From: Metellina segmentata
Taxonomy: Eukaryota; Arthropoda; Arachnida; Araneae; Tetragnathidae
Length of the DNA stretch: 64,000 nucleotides
Assembly (NCBI GenBank): GCA_947359465.1
Contig: OX375877.1
Span: 29,771,235 to 29,835,234 of the forward strand
Direction: 5' to 3'
This document shows positions 1 to 11,390 of the stretch, piece after piece. Each line of letters starts with the position of its first letter. Position 1 is the first letter of the stretch. The position numbers and the translations under genes are program-made. The notes under the pieces were generated by a model. That model did no database searches, was not told the DNA's origin, and was given only the letters and a program-made list of their open reading frames with translations.

Positions 1-926
1 GAAAAACTGAAAAAAAAATTTTTGATTATGAACTTTTTAAACCTCTCTCCTCTCTCTCTGTTTCTGCATTATACAAATATACATCAAAATCAAATGCAAA
101 TATACATTAAAAAAATTGGTACAACTTCAGTCTACGTTTAAAGCGGTGGCAACGATCTTGGCGCGCTTTTTTTTTTCGCGCACTTCTAGTAGCGAGTTAG
201 GGCAGGTTAAGGCAATCCACCTGCATTACGATTATTATGGTTTCCATGGCAACCTCAGCAAGCGAAAAGTTTAGGTCCGGAAAAGTTTAGCACCGAACCT
301 AAGCGGTTTTTCAACGTACGGCGCCGCCGACGCAAAGCAACTGCGGTCTGAGTTAGATTAGATCCAATGGAGTAGTGCACACATGCCTCCGGCGCCGCTT
401 CGGCGACGTACGTACACCGTGCGTGCAATTTGTAAAGCAGTTCCCCACGGCGCAGCAGCTCGCCGCACACGCTTCTCCGGTCTGAATTAATTAATAAATG
501 GTTGATCCAGTAACGTCTATTTTGTGTTTCAAATATACTTTTTTTACACAAAGCTAGCGAAATAAACACGTTTTCTTCAGTATAATATTTATCGCAAATT
601 TCGCGAAATTAGTACTTGTGTCATTTCACGGTTATGTGTGCATAGTTGGACTTCGGTGCCGCACGTTGAAAAATAGGATGTGTGAACCGGGCCCTAGACT
701 ACGGAAGCGGTACAGCAGTTGTACCGTGATCACGCCATGGAAGAATTTAGACAACGGCCAGTACATCAGTTGTACCTTAAAAGTTATAAGAATCGCGCCA
801 AGAAATAATTTAGACTACGGCCTTTAGAGCAGTTGTGCATTGAAAGTTATAAGAATCGCGCAAGGAAGAATCGGGCTTGTTATATCCATAGTTGTAGTCA
901 AAAGGTTAAATTATCATTTTGAATCT
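1..926. other. Intergenic DNA, no gene recognised
   Basis: AT-rich at the left edge, then a locally GC- and CpG-rich patch at about 290-480 and 640-700. The short open frames here have no recognisable motif. The patch around 677-692 (GTGAACCGGGCCC) resembles the terminus of a small DNA element, but I could not find a matching inverted partner. A short tandem repeat follows and is listed separately. Confidence 0.4.
694..875. repeat. Three-unit degenerate tandem repeat
   Basis: Three similar units begin at about 694, 747 and 809, each starting TAGAC(T/A)ACGG. Each has a CAGTTGT-type core, and the last two share AAGTTATAAGAATCGCGC. The period is roughly 54-62 bp and the units differ at many positions, so this is an old minisatellite or a duplicated MITE segment. 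Confidence 0.6.
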
Positions 927-1230
927 CTAATATTATAAACGGAATGTTCGTCAGGACAGTCTGCCTGTTTGTTTCCTGCACGCAAAGTCTTGACGAATCT
1001 ATGGCACTGACATCACATGTAGTCCGAATATTTTGCAATTTTTGGGTCGCGGCGAAATTTAAAATTCAATCTAGAATATTTTTAAATGTATTTCATGAAA
1101 TGTAATTATTATTGAATGCAACAGCATAGAAGATCACAGATTTTAAATTCCTTTTCTTCGTTTCCGTTATCATTTTTCGCGGAGGAATGATTTTCCATCA
1201 GACGATAAAAAACAAATAAACTTTTAATGC
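927..1230 (+). repeat. Dispersed repeat 'A' copy (Helitron-like 5' end)
   Basis: Begins TCTCTAATATTATAAACGGA and continues through a diagnostic block (TGACGAATCTATGGCACT, then TTGCAATTTTTGGGTCGCGG). The same blocks recur in the opposite orientation at 1690-1995 and in diverged form at 2985-4040, 16455-16482, 32230-32580, 45640-46420 and 46790-47010. The TCTCTA(C/A)TATTATAAA start is typical of Helitron 5' ends, but no 3' end can be assigned to this copy. Confidence 0.6.
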
Positions 1231-1487
1231 ACAAAAAAAACAAAACATCATTAGTTACATAAATTTTAAGATTGTATACCACAAGTTGTATCGCTGGCCT
1301 CACGGCGACGAGATGCTCCGGCAGCGAAAATCACGGAGGCGGTTTTCGCTGGGTTCGAAAATTACGAAGCCAGTGTTCTTTATTCGAATTACAATTTCGG
1401 CGAAAACTATTTATTCGATTCTCAAAAGTACTTGTAATCGCTCATATTAAACAAACAACAATAATTACCGTTTTCATAAAAATTTTA

Positions 1488-1592
1488 AAAATTCCCTGAT
1501 TTTTTGTGAAATTTGGAAATTTTCCCTGAGAATTCCCTGATATTTCCAGAATTAAAAAGTTCCCTGATTTCCCGGTTCTGTTACCACCCTGT
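1488..1592 (-). repeat. CAGGGTGG-family element end (fragment)
   Basis: On the minus strand this reads CAGGGTGGTAACAGAACCGG followed by repeated short 'CAGGGAA' phrases. It matches the ends of the elements at 2427-2747 and 45298-47713. Only one terminus was found, so it is a fragment embedded between two inverted copies of repeat A. Confidence 0.6.
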
Positions 1593-1689
1593 TTATTGTT
1601 TGAAGTTATCTCTCCCTGTTCGAGAAGTACGTTGAAATTGAGACGAAAAGAATAAAGGAATATTTTGTTTCATTTGGATCATACATGAC

Positions 1690-1995
1690 AAATAAGAAAG
1701 TTCATTTGTTAAAATTTTTTATTAGATTTTCCAGTCTGCTGAAAAATTGTTCCTCTGCGCAAAATGGAAACGAAAAAATAAATTTAGAATCTGCGATCTT
1801 TTATGCTGTTGCCATTCCAAAGAAAACAATAAAATACATTTTAAAATGTTCTAGATTGAATTTTAAAATTCGCCGCGACCCAAAAATTGCAACAAATTTG
1901 GACTACCTGTGTGCCAAATCCCATTATTGTAAGTGCCGTAGATTTGTCAGGATTATGATAATGAAAAACAAACACTTCCTTTTATAATAGTAGAG
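1690..1995 (-). repeat. Dispersed repeat 'A' copy, inverted relative to 927-1230
   Basis: The minus strand starts TCTCTACTATTATAAAAGGA and runs through the same diagnostic blocks as 927-1230, including the GGGTCGCGGCGAA phrase. With that copy it forms a large imperfect inverted pair enclosing about 460 bp. The open frame across it is a chance frame. Confidence 0.6.
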
Positions 1996-2426
1996 ATAAG
2001 TGAATATGGATGTACGTACGTATGCATACTGTACTGTATTGGTAAGGTAAGATAATAACTTTCAATAAAAAATATTGCATATTTCTTACTGTAGTTTTTA
2101 CTAAGTGAATTATTTTTTTAAACGTACTTAAAAGTTTAATTATTTGTTTATGAGCACTATATTCTGATTGGTGAATATAATCCAGCCATAATTAAATAGT
2201 GTTGTATTGTTCCGTATATATGGTCATCCCGCCTATATGGTCCGATTTTTCTGGACCGCTGAGCTGACCATATAACCGATACTGACTGTATTTATATAAC
2301 ATGTGTGTATTTTATAAAATACCTGACACCTAATACCTAAAATATGCGTAAGTGGCCACTGAAACAAGTTCAGTGGCCATTTACAAAATTTCTTAATTTT
2401 CACCTTTAATTCACATGTATGCACAA

Positions 2427-2747
2427 CAGGGTGGCAACAAAATCCTTGATAAAAATTTCCTCGATATTCTCAAAAAAATGTCCCTGTTTTTACAATCCCC
2501 TAAAGAAATGCTGTGAGATGTGATTGGTATCAATAATACAGAATCCACACAATATTTTAAAACAATTTTGGCGAATATGATTAACTCTATTCTCAAAAGC
2601 ACTCGTAATTGCACATCTCTAAATAGGACAAACTATAAAAGTTGCTGCTTAAATTAAAAAAATTTCCCCAATTTTTTTTTTGCGAAATTTCGAGAATTAA
2701 AAAGTTTTCTGAGAATTCCCCGATTTGACGGTTCTGTTACCACCCTG
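2427..2747. mobile_element. Short CAGGGTGG-terminus MITE
   Basis: Left end CAGGGTGGCAACA and right end GTTACCACCCTG are inverted copies bounding 321 bp. The interior carries degenerate CCCTGA/CTGAGAATT phrases as in the related copies. Flanking 5-mers (CACAA and AATAA) do not match, so no target duplication is visible. There is no coding capacity, and the length and terminal repeats fit a non-autonomous relative of 45298-47713. Confidence 0.65.
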
Positions 2748-3175
2748 AATAAACATCAGGATAATTATAGAAAATTTCAACAGGAAGAACAAATGAGAGA
2801 TGTTCAATCCAAAATCTGGACATCCTATGCTGAGTGTCAACGGGCTCAGGAGGAGTTCTTGAAAGTAAAGGTGTTGCACCTTTAAAGTTAACAAATAGGC
2901 TAAGAGTGCACCAAGTACCTCAACTGCTCAGTTCAACGCAAATAGCAAGACAAACGTTTTATAATATTACTACATGGCTAGCCCGGCGTTGCCTGTGGTG
3001 TAAGATATTTATCTGGTGTAAAATTTTCCGCATATTTCAAATCCGTTGAAGATATATTGAATTTAAAAATTATTTTATTTAAAGAAAATCATATTTTTAG
3101 GTAAATTAATCAATCTAAATTTTTCGCTTGTGTCTAATCTGTTAAAATTTTTACTCTATCTTTAACGGTCTAGGA

Positions 3176-3482
3176 CAGGTGTTCCCAAAGTGTGTGTCGC
3201 TGCACCCTGGGGTGCCACATAGAGATTAGGGGTGACGCAAAGCACCTATGAAGCAGTTGCTCTTACAAGGAGCAAATTTCGTACTAAACACACACATATA
3301 CCTACAAGAGCATGTTGAAGGTAATTTGATTTGTTTTATTAAAATTTTCACATACACCTTTGTTTTCCTATTAAGTACAGTTAAAGTATTTGTGTGAATT
3401 TTAAATACAAGTTACATTAATCATGTCTATGTTTTTTTATCACTTACTTCCCTAATTTCTTCTTCAAAGTCGTACACAAATA

Positions 3483-3574
<92 letters not shown>

Positions 3575-3645
3575 CACGAGGGTGCCGTGAGAAGATTCTA
3601 ATTCTCTTAAGGGTGCCACGACTTTGATAAGTTTGGGAACCCCTG
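3176..3645. mobile_element. hAT-type MITE inserted in repeat A
   Basis: The ends CAGGTGTTCCCAAAGTGTG and AAGTTTGGGAACCCCTG are imperfect inverted repeats of the classic hAT form. Flanks GTCTAGGA (3168-3175) and ATCTAGAA (3646-3653) agree at 6 of 8 positions, as expected for an aged 8-bp hAT target duplication. An uninterrupted relative of the target exists near 32325. The interior holds a long TA dinucleotide run and no transposase. Confidence 0.8.
3487..3566. repeat. (TA)n microsatellite, about 40 units
   Basis: Uninterrupted alternating TA of about 80 bp inside the hAT-type MITE. It produces an artefactual open frame encoding an Ile-Tyr repeat, which is not a gene. Such runs are length-variable and can extrude cruciforms. 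Confidence 0.95.
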
Positions 3646-4483
3646 ATCTAGAAGATAGAAAAAAGAACTGACTCCAGTTGAAAGATTTATCATCTGGCTG
3701 GAAAATCATTCCTCTGTGCAATATATCAAAGCGGAAATGAAAAAAATAATTTTCTGAGTGTTCTCAGAGATGAAAAAAATTGGCATGGTTCCAAGGCTGA
3801 CGGCAAGGTTACGTGGGTAGAAAAGGTCCAGATTCGTGTGTTTCTTCTTTTCTTCCGGAAGAAACACGTTGAAGAACCCGCAAGAGAATAAAACTATTAA
3901 ATTCATTTTACAATTAGCCGCAACCCAAAAATTGCAAAATATTTGGACTAAAAAGTTTGGTAAGTGCCATAGAATTGTCAGGATTTTGAGGCCACGAATA
4001 AAACAGACAAACTCTTCCTTTTCTAATAGAAGAGATGATGGAGCTCAACCCATAGAGGTAGGTAATGAACATCAACAACGAGTGCAACAAGTGTGATATA
4101 TGTACGAAACTATGAACATTTGATGGGCAAAATTAAAACAATGTTATACTAATTTCTCACACTCATTCACCATATAGCCTCACTGATGTATTCTGCGTCT
4201 TAAACATAGGTGCTGAGTCCTGACCATTTTTTATAGGATATTTGCTGTATTTATAGAGTAAATAGGATCACAGTTGGTTTTCTTTCATTCCATGTGGCAA
4301 CATATTTGGTCTGTTCTATCAATTAGTAAAAACCCGAGTTGGGGTTTTGCAAAATAGTATTTTTACCAAGATAAACCCAAAAAACAGGTGAAAAACTGTG
4401 AAATTAACAAAAATATCAATTGAATCCAAAAGAAATATCAGGTATCACATTCATGGTGCTGTGATTAATAATAATGGTTCCCA

Positions 4484-4894
4484 CACCTAAAAAACAAAAC
4501 ATTCAAGGACTTTTCAAAACTAAAAAAAAAATTTCAAGGACCTGAATATTTAGACCTAAAACAAGGTATATGCAAGAGCTGTCAATTAAAAAGAAAAATA
4601 TGAAAAGTATTTTTAAAAAAACGACAATTTTTTACTACATTTCCTTTACCCATACCTTCAACAGTGGTTAGTCTGATTATACATCACATGGTGACAAAGC
4701 GCATAACACCGGCTTCATTCAGAATGCTACTCAAATGGCGCATTTGTCGTGAAGGAAACTAGTCTGGACAAGTTCCAACGCACAAGACAAAATTACACAA
4801 TTTTGTAGTAGTAAAAAAAAATCAAGTACTTTCAAGGGCCCCTAGCTTGGAAAAATAAATTCAAGGACTTTCAAGGACCATGGGAACCCTGAAT
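4484..4894. mobile_element. Decayed CAGGGTTC-type hAT fragment
   Basis: The right end, read on the minus strand, is CAGGGTTCCCATGGTCCTTG, followed by repeated CCTTGAAA phrases. The left end retains GGTTCCCACACC and TTCAAGGACTTTTCAA. The arrangement matches the ends of the larger hAT element at 27133-32222. Boundaries are approximate, no clear target duplication remains and no transposase is present. Confidence 0.55.
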
Positions 4895-4933
4895 AATACA
4901 GCGCTAACATTTACTACCAGTAACATAAAAAAG

Positions 4934-5280
4934 CAAAGGGTTATATAAGAAATAATCCGATAAATAATATTCACTGAAATATTTGAGTAGCTAATAAACA
5001 CAAACCAGAATTGTAACATTTCCAAAAAAACAATCTTATCAAGGCAGTATATAATGATAAACAAAACATAAAGTTTAAAAAATAAATTGTAGAAATATTT
5101 TTTAATTAAAAGATATTTCTACAACTTATTTTTTAAACTTTTTGTTTTGTTTATCATTATATACTGCCTAGATAAGATTGTTTTTTTGTGGAAATGTTAC
5201 AATTCTGGTTTGTGTATATTAGGTACTCAAATATTTCAGTGAATATTAATTATCGGATTATTTCTTACATAACCCTTTGA
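4934..5280. repeat. Large near-perfect palindrome
   Basis: About 165 bp at 4934-5098 is repeated in reverse complement at about 5112-5280, separated by a short AT-rich spacer around TTTTTAATTAAAAG. By eye the arms differ at only a few positions, such as a T/A change near 4988 and a one-base indel near 5192. Either the arms are the termini of a foldback element or they arose by a recent inverted duplication. Confidence 0.85.
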
Positions 5281-7170
5281 CACCTACTCTGTTGATATTA
5301 CAAACTAAAACTTCCTTTAAAAACTAACAAAATATAAAAAATTAAAACAATTTTTAGAAATTAAAAACATGAGAAATTTCTCAAAAACAAAAGCTGAGGT
5401 AACCACAAAATAAAAATAGGCGACTTAAAAAGTTTGATACAACAGAGAAATAAAACTTCAATTATGCAATTTTTGTAACACACGTTAATTAAATAATTGC
5501 TTTTGTATATGACCATAAAAGAACTCGGAATTAGTAAGCTGAATCTGAAAAAAGGAATCAGAAACCAGCTCTTCAAATTTTAAGATTTTGTGTTATCAGC
5601 AACAGATACCGAAATATTATTCTTCCACAAGCACCTAACAAAAAACCTCAAGCTTTCATTACATTTTATTGAGTAAAATACCTGTATACTGGTTCACTGT
5701 CTGGACTTGGAAAAAACCTGCCTTTTTTGCAATTTACATGATGCTGGTAACCATTATGACCACTACGATTAGAAAGGAGCAATTTACGTACCATACAAAT
5801 ATTCCAGTTTTAATTAAGGAATACGAAGATTTAATTTGGTATTCCTCATTGGAGTTTTTATTTTAATTCATTCAAAATCATCAATATCATCTTACTTACC
5901 AAAAACAAAAATTAATTTAAAACGGTAAACCTTCCAAAGTAGAGGGTTTTTAAAAATGCTCATTCAAAAAATGATTAGTAAAATGTGAGTAATCATGGTA
6001 AATCAAAGTGATGCATAAAATGTTCTTTCTTGTCTGAAACCCTTTATACATTGCCACATAATTTTCATTACTTACCTGTTTGCATTAATTGTGCCGTTTT
6101 CCCTTCAACAAACACCAACAATAACAATGTTGGAAAACAAGCTTGCTTAAGGGCACTGGTTTTCCCATTTCATATACTTCAATCGAAATTGCTTAAATAA
6201 AATCACAGCATGAAACCAAAAAGATGTTTTTCACTTCCCCAAAACAATTAGTTTTATAACCAGTATTGTCAGCTTTTTTTTAACCAGTTATCGTAAAATT
6301 ATATGCATTCCATAACAGTTGGTAAGTATGACATTTTAAGAAAAATTTAAACCATTTTTATTCGATCAGCTTTATTCTAATTCATACGAATAGCTTGTGG
6401 CCATAAGATACAATTCTGAGAATTTTGTTTGCTTTGAACTGATATCCCCAACAATGACTCTTAAATGATTGTCATGCTGTCGAGAAGAGTCAACCCTGTG
6501 TCAATCAGTTTTTGAATAGCTGTATGGTCATTAAAGAACGGCTGCCATACCAAAAGCACGAAAAGTGATCACTGTTGATGGGCTTCCCTACGCCAACTTG
6601 TTATCACTGCCGGCAAGTAATGATTACTCAGAACCAGAATGCGCAATAAAGATGATAATTATCGGTTTGTTTGCATTACTAGCAGTAACATAATTTAAAT
6701 ACTTACTGTGCTATTTGTTTGGAACTTTTCGGCTGACTTCAGCTAGTCAGAGCGGAGGCTGTGCCTGTTCCCCTTAACTAAGAATGTATTTTCTGGTTAA
6801 CGGGACGGACAGTTGTAATTGTGCTATAAATGTGAACAATTAGCTATGCACCGACATGATTGTGAAAAAGAAGCAAGAATGAACATCGATACAGTCATGT
6901 CCCCTCAGATAGTTGCTTTTTTGTTGAAATGTGTGATGAGGCTTTTTCTCACAAAAGAATCAACATGGATTACACAATTTGGCAACTGCAAAATGACAAA
7001 CAATCTGTGTTTAAATTATTCCAAGAAAAATGCCTAGGAATGAATCATAAATACAATTTTATTGATCTGTGATACTGGATACCGTACACAAACCGCGTTT
7101 TTTTTTTTGTCGCCAAACCTATTTGGCGGCCTTAACGTCTTAATTTCCAAACTTCTAAGTAGTCTTTCTG
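5281..7170. other. No gene or clear repeat recognised
   Basis: AT-rich sequence with only short frames (for example near 5669 and 6819) that lack domains, codon-bias signals or splice context. I see no RNA gene and no terminal-repeat element here. Confidence 0.4.
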
Positions 7171-7390
7171 CTGACCAACCGGTCTAGTGGTCAAGGTGTT
7201 GGCCTCTGGATCGGAAGGTTCCTGGTTCGAATCCGGGGTTAGGGCATGGATGTAAATTGTGCTGTCCTTTGTTAGGGACCATGATGTTCCACCCACTGGG
7301 TGCCCCTTCACACGTGACCATCACTTCTGGCCTTGTATAAGGCTAAAATGACCTCGGTCAACTCTGTACTTTGTATTGTATTGTATTTGT
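7171..7390 (+). mobile_element. tRNA-derived SINE, subfamily 1
   Basis: The head contains an A-box-like TAGTGGTCAAGG and a perfect B box, GGTTCGAATCC (RNA polymerase III internal promoter). The body differs from the other SINEs in this window (it has CCCACTGGGTGCCCCTTC), and the tail is TTGTA/TTTGTA repeats. The head cannot fold as a full tRNA of normal spacing with an acceptor partner, so I call it a SINE rather than a tRNA gene. Confidence 0.8.
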
Positions 7391-8899
7391 ATTCGCAATA
7401 GTACTGCCTTGCTATTGGAAATTTAAAAAAATAAAAAAAAATAGTGTTGCCTTAAAAAAAGCACAAATTGAAGGTTGCCACTTAGGCGAGAAATTGTCCA
7501 CTGTCCAGTTTGCTACCACTCCACCAAATCTACTCTGTATTTTTTGTTACTTGTAAACTTTTGTGCTTATTTTTATTTTAATAAAAAAGCCATCATATTC
7601 ATGATGCTGCATGTATCATTAGGGTTGTCATTCCTATAATTTGTATCTAGTTAAATTCCAATGCCAACATTTGGCAAACAATTACAACTGCTACCCAGTT
7701 AACCTAAAAGTACCATTCATTTTATATAATATAGGGAAATTTCCTCAATGTCTTGAGATGCCAGTCCTGTATTATGAGCAAACTTGAAAACAGCTACAGA
7801 AATGCAAGCATCTAGTCCAACATAACTATAGTCATGATATACCTCATAACTATGTCCAAGCCCACTACTGTGCAAATGATTGACTAACCACTTGACTGGC
7901 AGTATCTAAACATTCCCTGACAGCAAATTTTCAACACAGGAACCAGGATCACTGTCTACAACAGGCCTGTGATCCAGTTACTCATTGTAAAATTCTGAAG
8001 AGAAAATTACTGAATATAAACCAATTTATCTCTTTTTAAAATGAATTTTTTTTCAAAACTCCCATTTTAGAGTTGCAATACCGACATAACTAAGAAATTA
8101 ATTTCTAATGCTGTGCAGAAAGACTAAACACATGGTTCTTTCATAGCAAAAGTGTCCTCTACTAGAATTTACAGTTGTGAAGCAAGTATTTAATCTTCTT
8201 ACACATAACACTAGAAATTCATTTTTAAATACATATATGGTGGTATACAATATAATTCAAATTGATTTCAAAAGCAATTTTTTTCTAAAAATGTTCAAAA
8301 TCATAAATTCTGTAAAAAAAAAAACTATTTTGCAGACTTACTCACCAAATGATGATAGTATGAAACAGGATAGCAAAAGTACCCTTGTAAAAAGTAAAGT
8401 GTGCTCATTTTTGCTTGAAGGTCGAATGCAGTTGGTGTTTCCAGTTTGGAAACATGGGACTAAATACAAACAATCGAATTTCTTGACTCAAACTTGCTCA
8501 TCAATTTGCAAACTTTCCCAACAAAAATTTTCCACTTTACATATACAGCACTTAGTCTAAAATCAGGAGTCCTCCAGACCTTGTTCAATATTACCTTATG
8601 TTCTTGGCACAGCATGGTCAATTCAGCTATTGCACCTTAAACCTATACCCTACCCAAATCAAGTCATGACTTCCACAAAGTCCATGCGTTACTCCTAGGA
8701 TCAGACCACATTCATTTTTGGATACATGGTCTGTACCTTAAATTCCCAACTATGTAATTGATATCTTCTTTTTAAACTTATGTTAAACTGATACTTTTTA
8801 TTTTACAAACAAAACGTCTATAGATAGTTCGAAAATCTTCCAATAACAGCAATATTTTATTTGGTCTACAGAATCTGTTGTTCAATGTTAGAAAAGCTA
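7391..8899. other. No gene recognised
   Basis: AT-rich intergenic sequence. The 127-codon plus-strand frame starting at 8177 is compositionally ordinary non-coding DNA, rich in Lys, Asn, Ser and Phe without any motif, and is not called. Confidence 0.4.
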
Positions 8900-9582
8900 T
8901 AGGGGAAGACGGGGTACGATGAAACATTACTTCTAAAATCAGTAAAATTTTTCACAGAAAGTTGCAATTTACATATATGTTATGCAACTATATGATCCAA
9001 TTACTGATGTGATTTGGATACATTCACACTTCTACAACATTAGCAATAGAAGATTATTGGTTTTTCACCATTGGAAGTAAGTTTCTTTTACTAAAAGTAA
9101 TTTCGTTTCTTTTTCCTCGTTGTTATATGTAATAATTATTTTTTCTTCATCGTTATCTTTGGGTTGTTGTCTTCATACCTCCAAAACCAAAATTAAAATA
9201 AATAAATATTAGAAGTTTGAAAATGTTTTTTATTTAGTAACCTCAGTATGAGGTACAATGAAACACACACTTGCAGACGGGGTACAATGAAGCATGTTTC
9301 ATTGAGCCCCGGGTGAATGCATTTACTTGAAGTAATCTATCACTGATATAAAATAACATATTACTGATTGTCACTAATATAAAAAAAACACTTTTACTAA
9401 GGAAATGGCAACACCTAACATTAATAGGAAAAGGCAACACTAAATCATAACAATAATTTTGAAAGCATGCAAAATTAAACTTTTTTTTCCTTCAAAAAAA
9501 AAAAAAAGTAGACTTCAATAGTATATTAGTTTCTTATATTCAAAAACATTTAAGAATAGTTTATTCATTTCATAGGCCTAAA

Positions 9583-10828
9583 TTGCACTTACTACAGTTC
9601 ACAATCCTCCTAAAGTTCTGTCAAAGGGGCCAAAAACAAATAGGTCAATTAACGTTTGGTGAAAGGGATGTTCTTGTTACTATGCGTGGATTTATTAATG
9701 CTTCTGGAAATTCTATACCCCATTATTTAGTATTTCCTAGAGTAAATTTCAAGTTTTGCATGTTGAATGGAGCTCCACCTGGGGCTGTGGGTGATGCAAC
9801 AAAATCAGGATGGATGAATGGAGATATTTTTGTTAATGTTCTAACACATTTCCAGGCACATTGTTGGCCAGACAGGTTGTTCGAAAGAAAATCCAGCTGT
9901 ACTAAATAATGGATAATCAAGAATCACATATTTAGATTTTCAGTCTAAATTTTACGAAAGATAACGGTATTGTAGTTGCAACCCTGCCCCCACATAACAG
10001 TAACAAATTGCAGCCTTTAGACAAAACTGTGTTCAAGTCACTTAAAAATTTCTTCAATCTAGCTGCAAATGATTGGATGCTGTGTAATCCAGGTGATACA
10101 ATCTAAATCTTAGAGATATCTTCTTTGCTTGGCACTGCTTATTGTAAGTCTTTCACTCCACAAAATATTACAAAAGGTTTTTCAGCGACTGGAATACAGC
10201 CTTTCAATAGAGAAATGTTTTGCAAAGAAAATTATTTGTGTTCGTACGTGTCAGATAGGCCTTGTTCTACTGAAAATTATTTCCATGGTAAGATCAATGA
10301 AACTGAAGACCAGACAGACAAAACCCAAGAATCCCCAGAAGTGGTGGATCTTGCCATTAGTAGATCAGAATGATCGACTGCAGGTTGTTCAGCAACTGTT
10401 CATATACCATGCACTAGCTCTAAACCTGTGAGGAAATACATTTCTCAAGAGATAAAACCTTACCCCAAGGCTGGTCCAAGAAAAGAAGAGTAGGAAAACA
10501 GAAGAAAAAAAAAAGAATTTTATTCTAACCATGCCAGTAAAAAATCCCCTTGTTAAGCAAAAGTAAAAAGAGGAAAAAAACTAAGAAGGTATTGTTTTCA
10601 AAATAAACTACCTCCTCTCCTACAGACTCTGAAGATGACGATGATTTAGATTATTTTCCAGCTCCAGCTGATCACCGAAGTACTGAGAATGAGATACTCA
10701 CATATAACATGGGTGACACAAGCAGTATCTGTATAAATGATTATGTGTTAATCAAGGAGGATGAACAGAAACGTAAGGAAATGTATTCTGTTGGAGAAAT
10801 CATAAATTTAAACGAAGTCGAATGTGAC
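9583..10828 (+). pseudogene. pogo/Tigger (DDE superfamily) transposase remnant
   Basis: The fragments are collinear with the DDE core of pogo/Jerky-type transposases, the nuclease that cuts and rejoins transposon ends. In order: GNSIPHYLVFPR and GAPPGAVGDATKSGWMN (9700-9830); then DNQESHI and GIVVATLPPHNSNKLQPLD (about 9908-10025), which hold the second Asp region; then GFSATGIQPFNREMF (about 10175-10215). A Lys-rich tail ends near 10828 (YSVGEIINLNEVECD). Several stops and frame changes break it, and the N-terminal helix-turn-helix domain is missing. Non-functional. Confidence 0.8.
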
Positions 10829-10965
10829 TAAAATAAACTATATAGGGTGAAAATTGCTTGCATCATTTGGAGTGTTTCATTGTACCCCTGCATACGGGGT
10901 ACAATGAAGCATTTAGAGACATTTACTTTTTGTTATTTTTTCAAGCATAAAGATATTGTTTAGAA

Positions 10966-11104
10966 CAGGGCTCGAAATACCCGGGTGCACATGAAAATAT
11001 AATTGTGCACCTAATTTTTTCCCACTAGGTGCACACAGTGCACCTAATTTAAAAACTTTGGTGCACAAGGTGCACCTGTATTAAAAAATCTATTTCGAGG
11101 CCTG
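10966..11104. mobile_element. 139-bp hAT-like MITE nested in the pogo element
   Basis: Termini CAGGGCTCGAAATAC and (minus strand) CAGGCCTCGAAATAG match at 13 of 15 bases. Both sides carry a perfect 8-bp duplication, GTTTAGAA (10958-10965 and 11105-11112). The interior repeats GTGCACCTAATTT and AGGTGCAC several times. It is younger than the pogo copy it interrupts. Confidence 0.9.
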
Positions 11105-11390
11105 GTTTAGAACCTAATAAAAATTTATTTAGATAGGGAAAATACAAGATTAAAAGTACGCATTAATTATATTTTACTGCATGCAAAATTGTGGATAGGA
11201 AAGAAAAAAATTAGTAAATTTTGTTTCATTGTACCCCGTCTTCCCCTATTATCTTTTTTCTCTATTAAATTAAATCTATTCTATTAAACAAGATTAAAAG
11301 TACGCATTAATTATATTTTACTACATGCAAAATTGTGGATAGGAAAGAAAAAAAATAGTAAATTTTGTTTCATTGTACCCCGTCTTCCCC

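Larger units (their letters stand above)
2985..4040 (-). repeat. Dispersed repeat 'A' copy, split by a MITE
   Basis: Positions 2985-3175 and 3646-4040 are the two halves of one repeat A copy on the minus strand. The left half holds the AAAGAAAATCATATTTTTAG block. The right half holds GCAACCCAAAAATTGCAA and the terminal AAACTCTTCCTTTTCTAAT. The MITE at 3176-3645 separates them at a sequence corresponding to the CTAGACCGTTAAAGATAGAG block seen uninterrupted near 32325. Confidence 0.65.
8902..11390 (+). mobile_element. pogo/Tigger-like DNA transposon (decayed)
   Basis: The left end GGGGAAGACGGGGTACGATG and right end (minus strand GGGGAAGACGGGGTACAATG) are inverted repeats flanked by TA (8900-8901 and 11391-11392), as in the Tc1/mariner-pogo superfamily. 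Related subterminal phrases recur at 9276-9310 and 10870-10910. The right terminus exists twice, ending at 11246 and at 11390, with about 100 bp of near-identical preceding sequence, so the right end has been tandemly duplicated. A MITE sits at 10966-11104. The transposase remnant is listed separately. Confidence 0.85.

Noticed and set aside
3464..3721. 85-codon minus-strand frame with an Ile-Tyr repeat
   Set aside because: Produced by the TA microsatellite inside a MITE; no coding evidence.
7180..7250. Possible tRNA gene from the A and B boxes
   Set aside because: The same head recurs with SINE bodies and target duplications, and no full cloverleaf with paired acceptor arm is present.
8177..8560. 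127-codon plus-strand frame
   Set aside because: No domain, no homology that I recognise, low-complexity AT-rich codons; treated as chance.
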